This document shows, piece after piece, positions 58,082 to 64,000 of a stretch of DNA of 64,000 nucleotides. The notes under the pieces were generated by a model. It ran no database searches and had not been told where the DNA came from. It saw only the letters and a list, made by a program, of their open reading frames with translations. The stretch comes from Acidimicrobiia bacterium (GTDB lineage: Bacteria; Acidobacteriota; Terriglobia; Bryobacterales; Bryobacteraceae), in contig VFZE01000022.1 of NCBI GenBank assembly GCA_016871315.1, forward strand, positions 26,484-90,483. Direction: 5' to 3'. The translations under genes were made by a program, and so were the position numbers. How positions within the stretch are numbered: the first letter of the stretch is position 1; every line of letters starts with the position of its first letter.

Positions 58082-59392
58082 ATGCGGATGTGGCTGTTTC
58101 TCTTGTGTTGCGGCTTGGCCTTCGCCGAAACGAAGGTGCTGGAAAACTTCATCCTCATTGACGGCACCGGACGCAAGCCGGTGATGAATGCCGCCATCGT
58201 GGTCACTGACGGGCGCATCACCTACGTTGGTTCAAAGTCCGGAGCAAAGGCGGCGGCCGGCGCCGAGCGCATCGACCTGACCGGCAAATTCGTCATGCCC
58301 GGCATCATCAATCTGCACGGCCATCTCGGCAACACCCTGGGCCTCGTGCAGGACCCGAAGAACTTCACCCGCGACAATCTGCACGCGCAACTCCGCACCT
58401 ACGCAAGCTACGGCGTCACCGGCGTGGTCAGCATGGGCAGCGACACCGATCTCATCTACACCGTGCGCGCCGAGCAACGCGCCGGACGGCCCTCCACGGC
58501 ACGCGTCTACACCGCCGGACGCGGCTTCACTTCCAAGGCCGGTTATCCCACCGCCGCGCCGGGCATGAAGGGTGTTCCTTATGAAGTGGAAAAGCCCGCG
58601 GATGTGGAGAAGGCCATCGCGGAACTCGCCGCCAAAAAAGTCGATATCGTCAAGATCTGGGTGGACGATCATCTGGGTAAGGATCAGAAGATTTCGATGG
58701 AGCTATGCCAGGCGATCATCGCCGGCGCGCACAAGCACAACATCAAGGTCGGCGCGCACATCTTCTATCTCCAGGACGCCGAGAAGCTGATCGAGATGGG
58801 GCTGGACGGGCTGGCGCACAGCGTTCGCGACAAACCGGTTTCCGACACGCTCATCGCGGCGATGAAGAAGCGCGGCGGCTGGCAGCAGGCCGCAACCCTG
58901 ACGCGCGAGGTATCCACTTTCGTCTACGCCAAGCCGCATCCGTTTCTGAGCGACCCTTTCTTCACACGTTCGGTGGACAAGCAGGTGCTGGACACGCTGA
59001 AAAGCGACGCCTATGTGAAGCGCGCGGCCTCGGACCCCGATCTCGCCCTCTACCCCGGGTTCCTGGAAACCGCCAAGCGCAACCTGAAGAAGCTGGCCGA
59101 CAACGGCGTCAAGATCGGCTTCGGCTCCGACACCGGACCGCCGGCGCGCTTTTCCGGCTTCTTCGAGCACTGGGAGATGGAGCTGATGGTGGAAGCCGGG
59201 CTGGCACCGATGCAGGTGATTCAGGCGGCCACACGGAATGCCGCCGAATACCTGGGCGTGCAAAAGGATCTCGGCACACTCGAGAACGGGAAATGGGCGG
59301 ACCTCATCGTGATGGCGAAGAACCCGCTGGAGAACATCAAGAACACGCGCACCCTGGAAACGGTCTGGATCGCCGGCAATAAAGCGAACTAG
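58082..59392 (+). CDS. Secreted amidohydrolase with intact metal site
   Basis: A 436-residue exported amidohydrolase (signal MWLFLLCCGLAFAE). The metal site begins with HGH in VMPGIINLHGHLGNTL. Further ligands are in IKVGAHIFYLQDAEKL and DGLAHSVRDKPVSD, and the active-site Asp is in KIGFGSDTGPPARFSGF. The rest (TRNAAEYLGVQKDLGTLENG, KWADLIVMAKNPL) is family-typical. Substrate is likely a small amide or peptide in the periplasm. It diverges from the toxin-antitoxin pair; a sugar isomerase-like gene follows after 27 bases and may be co-transcribed. Confidence 0.9.
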   Translation: MRMWLFLLCCGLAFAETKVLENFILIDGTGRKPVMNAAIVVTDGRITYVGSKSGAKAAAGAERIDLTGKFVMPGIINLHGHLGNTLGLVQDPKNFTRDNLHAQLRTYASYGVTGVVSMGSDTDLIYTVRAEQRAGRPSTARVYTAGRGFTSKAGYPTAAPGMKGVPYEVEKPADVEKAIAELAAKKVDIVKIWVDDHLGKDQKISMELCQAIIAGAHKHNIKVGAHIFYLQDAEKLIEMGLDGLAHSVRDKPVSDTLIAAMKKRGGWQQAATLTREVSTFVYAKPHPFLSDPFFTRSVDKQVLDTLKSDAYVKRAASDPDLALYPGFLETAKRNLKKLADNGVKIGFGSDTGPPARFSGFFEHWEMELMVEAGLAPMQVIQAATRNAAEYLGVQKDLGTLENGKWADLIVMAKNPLENIKNTRTLETVWIAGNKAN

Positions 59393-59419
59393 CCCCTAAC
59401 GGGCGGAAAGGAGCCGCAC

Positions 59420-60364
59420 ATGGCAAGCCGCAGGGAGTTTCTGGCGGCGGCGCTGGCTTCGCCGCTTCCGCTCAAGGCAGCCGCGCCGCGCTACCGCGTC
59501 GGCATTACCACTAATACGCGAGGCGGATGGGAGAAGGATGTCTTCGGCTCCTTCCGGGACGCTCACGAGGTCGGTTACCGCAACGTCGAATCCTTCATTC
59601 ACTACTTCCTCGACTTCTACGACAACCCCAAGGAGCTGGCGCACCGCATCGGCGAAATCGGCGTCAGCTTCGTCACCATCTCCAATGGCGCTCCGATGGA
59701 GATGCACTTCGAGGATCCATCCAAACACGAGAAGCTGCTGGCAGACCACCTCCGCCTGGCGCGCTTCATCCGCCACTTCGGCTGCACTCACCTGAAGATC
59801 AATCTCGGCCCGCGACGCCCTGAAGGCACTACTTCTGAAGACCTCGCCCAGATGTCGAAGGTGCTCGACAAGCTCGGCAAGAGCCTCACCGCGGAAGGTA
59901 TCAAGCTCGCCATCCACGCGCACATGTGGTCGCAGTTTGAGAACCGCAAGGAGATCGACTACGTGCTGGGCCATACCGACCCGAAGCATGTCTGGTTCGT
60001 GCTCGACACCGGCCACATCACGATGGCCGGCATTGACCCGGTGGAGCTCGCCCGTACGCTGGGCCATCGCATCGTCGAGTTCCATATGAAGGACACCAAA
60101 CCGGAAACGCGCGGCGGCGCGCGGGGGCGTCTGGACCGGCCCGACATGATGACGGACCCGCCGTTTTTCGAGCTTGGCCATGGCGGCGTGGACTTTCCGG
60201 GAATCAAGACGGAGTTGGACAGAATTGGCTGGAGCGGTTGGCTAACGGTGGAACTGGACAGCTCCCCAGTGAAAGGCCCCAAGGAGAGCTCGCGCATCAG
60301 CCTCGCCTACTTAAAGAAAACATTGGGCTTACCGGGCGAGAGTTTTCAGCGGAGAGCGAACTGA
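59420..60364 (+). CDS. Exported sugar phosphate isomerase/epimerase-like TIM-barrel protein
   Basis: A 314-residue protein. The N-terminus RREFLAAALASPLPLKAAAP has the twin-arginine look, as does the oxidoreductase at 33575. The body is an xylose-isomerase-like TIM barrel: VGYRNVESFIHYFLDFYDNP, FIRHFGCTHLKINLG, GIKLAIHAHMWSQFEN, HVWFVLDTGHITMAG and IVEFHMKDTKPETRGG. These contain metal-binding Glu, His and Asp residues. Such proteins isomerise or epimerise sugars or inositol derivatives. A strong ribosome site (AAAGGAG) precedes the ATG. It is likely in one unit with the upstream amidohydrolase. Confidence 0.87.
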   Translation: MASRREFLAAALASPLPLKAAAPRYRVGITTNTRGGWEKDVFGSFRDAHEVGYRNVESFIHYFLDFYDNPKELAHRIGEIGVSFVTISNGAPMEMHFEDPSKHEKLLADHLRLARFIRHFGCTHLKINLGPRRPEGTTSEDLAQMSKVLDKLGKSLTAEGIKLAIHAHMWSQFENRKEIDYVLGHTDPKHVWFVLDTGHITMAGIDPVELARTLGHRIVEFHMKDTKPETRGGARGRLDRPDMMTDPPFFELGHGGVDFPGIKTELDRIGWSGWLTVELDSSPVKGPKESSRISLAYLKKTLGLPGESFQRRAN

Positions 60365-60453
60365 AGAAAAGTACGGGAAACGCCGATGAGACCATTGAAT
60401 CCAACAGATGGTCTGACGCGTAGAATCGGCAGCAGACACGGAGCTAGCGTGTT

Positions 60454-60502
60454 AACGGCCGGGAGCTGGCAACCAGGAATGCTATCCTGGAAGTGGCCCG
60501 TT
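60454..60502 (+). promoter_or_regulatory. Structured leader hairpin before the small acidic-protein gene
   Basis: An outer stem AACGGCC (60454-60460) pairs with GGCCCGTT (60495-60502) with one bulged base, enclosing a perfect inner stem CCAGGA/TCCTGG (60473-60478, 60485-60490) with a 6-base loop. It is followed at once by the ribosome site AAAGGGG and the TTG start. It matches no riboswitch I know. Confidence 0.45.
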
Positions 60503-60517
60503 GAAAGGGGCTAGAGT

Positions 60518-60820
60518 TTGGACAACAGACTAAAAGAACTCATGCAGGAGCTGGGCAATGCGATCAACGAATCGCTGTCGGATTCCGAACGAATCGCTGC
60601 CGCCATTGCCGAAATCAAAAGCGCCGGCTACGATGTCTTCCTTGTCCTGGAAGCGACGATTGGCTTTAACAAACGCGAAGATGGGGACGAGGAAGGCGAG
60701 ATGGAAGCCGAACAGCAGACCAACATCCGTTTTGAAGGCCCCGGCAAGCTGCGCTGGACCTCGCAGGATCATAAGTTCCTGAAGGCCCTGAAAATCTCCA
60801 CCGAAGAAGACGCCGACTAA
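60518..60820 (+). CDS. Small acidic protein of unknown function
   Basis: A 100-residue soluble protein: MDNRLKELMQELGNAINESL, then ISDSERIAAAIAEIKSAGYD-like helices with VFLVLEATIGF, an acidic linker (EDGDEEGEMEAE) and a C-terminal domain (RFEGPGKLRWTSQDHKFLKA). The start is a TTG with AAAGGGG seven bases upstream. No family was recognised; the pattern suggests a small regulatory or structural protein. The stop overlaps the end of the converging glycosyltransferase gene by four bases. Confidence 0.75.
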   Translation: MDNRLKELMQELGNAINESLSDSERIAAAIAEIKSAGYDVFLVLEATIGFNKREDGDEEGEMEAEQQTNIRFEGPGKLRWTSQDHKFLKALKISTEEDAD

Positions 60821-61851
60821 GCTCCGGTCAACTCCTGGTAAACCTGCCACGTTTTCCGCACCGCTTCTTCCCACCGGAATTGCGCCGCCCGCTGCTTCCC
60901 TTTCGCGATCAGTTCCTCGCGTAGCGGCTCCTCTTCCATCAGCCGCTTCATGGACTGGCGGATCTCATCCACCTCCTCCGGATTCACCAGCAGGGCGGCA
61001 TCCCCGCAAACCTCCCGCAGCGCCGACCGGTTGGAAGCTACCACCGGAACCCCGCGCGCCATCGCGTCCAGCACCGGCATCCCGAAGCCTTCATCAAGTG
61101 ACGGAAAGGCAAACAGGCTTGCCCGCGCATACTGCCGCGCCAGCTCTTGATCATCCACGTAGCCCGTGACTTCGATATCGGCGCGCCGGGGACTCTGCTC
61201 GACACGCCGCAGCGCTTCTTCGGCTCCATAGCCGGAGCTGCCGGCCAACACGAGTTTCCATCCCCCTGGCAGCCCTTCAAAGGCCTCCACTAGGCGAGCC
61301 GTGTTCTTCCGCTTCTGCAAGGCGCCAACGCTGAGCACCACACGCTCCGGCGCCTTATCCGGCGCATTGCGAAGCGTGCGCACTCCGTGCGCCACCACAC
61401 GAATACGCGAGCGCGGAACATGGAGAAGCCCTTCCACCTGTGACGCGGTGAATTCCGAAACCGCGATCACCAGATCCGCGCGCGAGGCCGCCTCGCGAGC
61501 CTGCGCCGCAAAGCGCCGCCGGAAATCGGGGCTGGAATAATCGCCGGTCAGCACGAACAGGTCATGGAAAGTGGCCACCGCGCGCGGCAGCCTCCCGCCG
61601 GGTAGCCTCTGATTCAGGCCGTGAAACAGCGCCGCGCGCGGCGAATGGTTCCGCAGCAATCTCCGCGAACATCCCCGCGGCAGGCTCTCGCGCACCGAAC
61701 GAAGGAACCGGTGCGGGCGGTAACACCAGAGCCAGCGCGCATCGCGGGCCTCCGGCATCGCCGCCAAACCGTACAGGATTTCCCGCGAATAGACTCCCAC
61801 GCCGGAAAGATGATCTCCGACGCTATAGGTGGCATCCAGGGCGAACTTCAT
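60817..61851 (-). CDS. GT4-family glycosyltransferase
   Basis: A 344-residue GT-B glycosyltransferase. The N-terminal domain has MKFALDATYSVGDHLSGVGV, then VYSREILYGL (Gly-rich acceptor loop) and VATFHDLFVLTGDYSSPDF. The C-terminal domain carries VVLSVGALQKRKNTARLVEA, KLVLAGSSGYGAEEALRRVE and ARASLFAFPSLDEGFGMPVL, with the EGFGMP motif binding the sugar nucleotide. It transfers a sugar to a lipid or glycan acceptor. It follows the receiver protein gene by 27 bases on the same strand. Confidence 0.92.
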   Translation of the reverse strand: MKFALDATYSVGDHLSGVGVYSREILYGLAAMPEARDARWLWCYRPHRFLRSVRESLPRGCSRRLLRNHSPRAALFHGLNQRLPGGRLPRAVATFHDLFVLTGDYSSPDFRRRFAAQAREAASRADLVIAVSEFTASQVEGLLHVPRSRIRVVAHGVRTLRNAPDKAPERVVLSVGALQKRKNTARLVEAFEGLPGGWKLVLAGSSGYGAEEALRRVEQSPRRADIEVTGYVDDQELARQYARASLFAFPSLDEGFGMPVLDAMARGVPVVASNRSALREVCGDAALLVNPEEVDEIRQSMKRLMEEEPLREELIAKGKQRAAQFRWEEAVRKTWQVYQELTGA

Positions 61852-61878
61852 TGGACCGGCGCCACGCCGGCCGGTGTC

Positions 61879-62766
61879 TCAGATACTGGCCGCCAGGCGT
61901 GCTTGCGCGTTTTCAACCAGCTTATTCTCGCACAGAGACTCTTCGGCCATATCCAGCAGAGACTCGAAGTCAGCTCGGCTCTGCGCGGAAGCGGCAGCCC
62001 ATCCCATCTGAAGCGCCGCAAGGCCGGAAAACTGCTCGCGCAAGAACGCGGCTTTCCGCTCAAGGCACGCTTCGGCGGAAGCCAGCATCACCGCCGCGAA
62101 GCGGCACTGCCCGATTCTGCCTACCAGGTCCATGGGTTCGAACAAGCCGCGCAGCCTCTCAGAGACCTGGATCAATGCCACGTCATGATCATGACCGCCT
62201 GCCGCCCCTTCCATCTCCATCAGCACGATCATTATCTGCAATTGGTGCTCTTTGGCAAGGCTCCCGTACCGCTCCCCGAACTGATATAGTCCACGCTGAT
62301 TGAGAAGCAACGTTAGATCATCCTGCATGGAGATGCTCTGCTGCGCCACCAGCAGCCGGTTCCTCTCCAGGGCGCACCGGATCGCGTGGGCCAGAGGCGC
62401 GCAATCGATTTCCGATTTCAGCAGATAATCCTGCGCCCCTTCCCGGACCAAACTCACAGCGAGCGATTCATCTTCCTCCGCGCACAGCGCGATCACGGGA
62501 ATCTGCGGAGCCTGCGCATGAATCCGACGAAACGCCGGCAATCCGGGATGGTCCGGCAGCGAGGCGTCCAGCAGAATCAGGTCGAAGGTGCTGAAGGCCA
62601 GGCAGTGCAGCGCCTCCTCGAGCGAAAGCGCGTAGGCGCGCTCCAGCGGCTGCGTCCACCCGCGCGCAAATCGAGTCTCCTCGATTTCCATGAAGGCCTC
62701 CTCCAGCAGTTGCACTTCGGAGGGGTCTTCCTCCAACAACAGGATTCGAATCGGCGTCTCTTTCAT
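61879..62766 (-). CDS. Receiver-domain protein with degenerate GGDEF-like domain
   Basis: A 295-residue protein. The receiver at 1-130 has ILLLEEDPSEVQLLEEAF (acidic pocket), the phospho-acceptor LILLDASLPDHPG and the conserved Lys in YLLKSEID; the Thr/Ser is replaced by Cys-Ala (ALCAEEDE). A second domain at about 150-295 resembles diguanylate cyclase in its start (DLTLLLNQRGLYQFGE), but GGDEF is replaced by GQCRF (in VGRIGQCRFAAVM). It therefore cannot be an active cyclase; it may bind nucleotide or partners. The ribosome site lies inside a hairpin just upstream. Confidence 0.85.
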   Translation of the reverse strand: MKETPIRILLLEEDPSEVQLLEEAFMEIEETRFARGWTQPLERAYALSLEEALHCLAFSTFDLILLDASLPDHPGLPAFRRIHAQAPQIPVIALCAEEDESLAVSLVREGAQDYLLKSEIDCAPLAHAIRCALERNRLLVAQQSISMQDDLTLLLNQRGLYQFGERYGSLAKEHQLQIMIVLMEMEGAAGGHDHDVALIQVSERLRGLFEPMDLVGRIGQCRFAAVMLASAEACLERKAAFLREQFSGLAALQMGWAAASAQSRADFESLLDMAEESLCENKLVENAQARLAASI

Positions 62767-62769
62767 GCT

Positions 62770-62787
62770 CTATCCCCTGAGGGATAG
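62770..62787 (-). promoter_or_regulatory. Hairpin covering the ribosome site of the receiver gene
   Basis: Perfect 7-bp arms CTATCCC and GGGATAG with a 4-base loop, ending three bases before the ATG (minus strand). The AGGGG ribosome site lies in the loop and 3' arm. It also lies downstream of the sigma-54 activator stop, so it could instead mark the end of that transcript; no T-run follows. Confidence 0.4.
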
Positions 62788-62820
62788 TAGAAGAGCCACA
62801 AGGAACATCTCAGAAAAATA

Positions 62821-63843
62821 TCAACAAGCCAGCTGGTACTCTTTGATTTTCCGGTAGAGGGTTGTGCGGCCGATCCCCAGCAAGCTGGCCGCGATCCCGC
62901 GGTCGCCCTTGGTAAACTCCAACGCGTGCACAATCGCCCGGCGCTCCATCTCCATCAACGGAAGAATCGGATGCGGCGCGGCGCTGGTCTCGCTGGCCGG
63001 TGGGATCGGCATGAGCCGGGCAACAGCAGCGAGGGAACCGGCGCCCACGGCGACGCTCATCGCCTGGGATTTCCGCGCCAGCAGGAAATTCTGGATGCTG
63101 GAAGGCAGATCCCCGACGTGCAGTAGCGGTCCCGAATTGATGGCCACCATCTGCTGGATGCAGTTTTCCAGTTCGCGCACGTTGCCTGGCCAATCATAGG
63201 CCACCAGCGCATCCATGACGTCCTGGGTGAGCTTGTGATGTCGGCTGTAGCGCGCCAAAAAATTCTCGATCAGTGCAGGAATGTCCTCTTTCCGCTCACG
63301 CAACGGGGCCAGCCGCAGCGTGACCACGTTCAGCCGGTAATATAGGTCGCGGCGGAAGGCGCCGCGCTCCACTTCTTTCGCCAGATCACGGTTCGTGGCC
63401 GCAATAATCCGGAAGTCTGACCGCCGCGTGGTGAGTGAACCAACCGGCCGGAACTCCTTCTCCTGAAGAACGCGCAGCAGCTTCGCTTGCAGGTCCAGCG
63501 GAAGCTCGCCCACTTCGTCCAGGAATGCCGTCCCCCCGTTGGCCATCTCAATCAGTCCCAGCTTCGCTCCCACCGCTCCAGTAAATGCACCGCGCGCGTG
63601 GCCGAACAGCTCGCTTTCCATCAGAGGGCCAACCAGGCTGGAGCAATCGATGGTGACGAACGGACCATCCGGATTGGCCTGGTGAATGGAACGAGCCACC
63701 ATCTCCTTACCCGTTCCCGTCTCCCCCAGCACAAGTACGGGCCACCGGCCTTGCGCCACCTTATCTATATGCCGCAGCACCTGGCGAGTCCTTGGCGACT
63801 GGCCTACGATCATCGGCGCGACTTCCCTTACATCAGCGATCAT
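62821..63843 (-). CDS. Sigma-54-dependent activator without an N-terminal sensor domain
   Basis: A 340-residue AAA+ activator. The domain begins almost at once: [17 protein letters not shown], Walker [11 protein letters not shown], sigma-54 loop [10 protein letters not shown] (canonical), Walker [13 protein letters not shown], then [16 protein letters not shown] and the Fis-type helix-turn-helix [20 protein letters not shown]. No receiver, GAF or FHA domain precedes the AAA+ module, as in PspF-type proteins. The start at 63843 has AAAGGA eight bases upstream; earlier in-frame starts lack a site. An insertion sequence begins about 40 bases upstream of this start. Confidence 0.92.
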   Translation of the reverse strand: MIADVREVAPMIVGQSPRTRQVLRHIDKVAQGRWPVLVLGETGTGKEMVARSIHQANPDGPFVTIDCSSLVGPLMESELFGHARGAFTGAVGAKLGLIEMANGGTAFLDEVGELPLDLQAKLLRVLQEKEFRPVGSLTTRRSDFRIIAATNRDLAKEVERGAFRRDLYYRLNVVTLRLAPLRERKEDIPALIENFLARYSRHHKLTQDVMDALVAYDWPGNVRELENCIQQMVAINSGPLLHVGDLPSSIQNFLLARKSQAMSVAVGAGSLAAVARLMPIPPASETSAAPHPILPLMEMERRAIVHALEFTKGDRGIAASLLGIGRTTLYRKIKEYQLAC

Positions 63844-63885
63844 CACAGCGGTCCTTTTCAGCGTCACGGATAGTGTTAATAGCAT

Positions 63886-63935
63886 GTGAGTTGTCCGGTG
63901 GAGTTGACACGTGAATTGTCCGCTTCGAACTGACG
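63886..63935 (+). repeat. Imperfect 25-bp direct repeats at the left end of an insertion sequence
   Basis: Two adjacent units, GTGAGTTGTCCG and GTGAATTGTCCG at their starts, with similar TTGAC-containing second halves. Several transposon families have multiple transposase-binding repeats at their ends in this way. The units lie directly before a transposase start, supporting an insertion end here. The outermost base is not defined, since the other end is outside the window. Confidence 0.55.
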
Positions 63936-63947
63936 ACAGAAGGGGTT

Positions 63948-64000
63948 GTGAAGACAATAAACAACCCTTGGCCTGTCAGAGAGATGGAGCGGGTGATGAA
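63948..64000 (+). mobile_element. Transposase, first 17 codons (cut by window edge)
   Basis: From the GTG at 63948 the reading is MKTINNPWPVREMERVM. A ribosome site (AGAAGGGG) lies just upstream. This N-terminus is familiar from helix-turn-helix transposases of the ISNCY/IS481-like kind (INNPWP at the start, followed by a VILRAM-type helix). The family assignment rests on this short match and the adjacent terminal repeats. Confidence 0.6.

Noticed and set aside
1..64000. Possible tRNA, rRNA or CRISPR array
   Set aside because: No tRNA T-loop with matching stems, no rRNA segments and no regularly spaced repeats were found by eye.

Overview
The window is high-GC bacterial DNA that reads as an acidobacterium of the Bryobacterales/Solibacter type. 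This is inferred from gene content only: an Oar-like TonB-dependent receptor with an N-terminal carboxypeptidase-regulatory domain, a CRTAC1-type FG-GAP/UnbV protein followed by a TPR protein, many secreted amidohydrolases, twin-arginine-like secreted Gfo/Idh/MocA and sugar-isomerase proteins, and a protein kinase fused to a beta-propeller. No rRNA, tRNA or CRISPR array was recognised.

Layout. 1-5268 (minus) is one tightly packed predicted operon: ECF sigma factor, zinc-binding anti-sigma factor, an unknown secreted protein, then the type II secretion genes gspE, gspF, gspG and a GspH-like minor pseudopilin cut by the window edge. 5356-8299 holds a frameshifted secreted protein, an intact zinc alcohol dehydrogenase and a decayed pair of beta-barrel domains. 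8441-14629 (plus) has a short Oar-like receptor, a PP2C phosphatase and three overlapping genes for secreted proteins. 14630-17393 is an accessory scar: a TIR/NB-ARC (STAND-type) gene split in the middle of its TIR domain by a cassette with an intact BrnT/BrnA toxin-antitoxin pair and a broken AbiEii-like nucleotidyltransferase. Short duplicated pieces of the flanking genes sit at both cassette junctions, and an IS21-like remnant follows.

17394-26596 is mostly core: a small secreted protein, miaA, a large TPR protein, a DASS transporter, a secreted lamin-tail/endonuclease-phosphatase protein and rtcB. 26648-27920 is a collapsed kinase/propeller pseudogene. 27924-31893 (minus) is three overlapping amidohydrolases, of which only the middle one keeps the HxH metal motif. 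31928-36534 carries purM, purN, a Gfo/Idh/MocA oxidoreductase, a DUF3467-like protein and a GT39-like membrane glycosyltransferase. 36497-36873 is a collapsed MFS transporter.

36947-40836 (minus) encodes an NtrX/NtrY-like two-component pair and a PilZ protein. 40953-47537 (plus) has an exported RidA-like protein, a full-length Oar-like receptor, the CRTAC1 protein and a TPR protein. 47573-54513 has an Nramp-related transporter lacking the DPGN motif, an acyl-CoA synthetase, an enoyl-CoA hydratase, aroA overlapping a small histidine-kinase-like ATPase, and an FAD oxidoreductase. 54731-60364 has an esterase, two amidohydrolases, a nucleotidyltransferase toxin-antitoxin pair and a sugar isomerase-like protein. 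60454-64000 has a small acidic protein behind a structured leader, a glycosyltransferase, a receiver/degenerate-GGDEF protein, a sigma-54 activator without a sensor domain, and the left end of an insertion sequence with the first codons of its transposase.

A recurring theme is gene decay. At least six loci are frameshifted, and three of them keep the two ends of a gene while the middle is missing.
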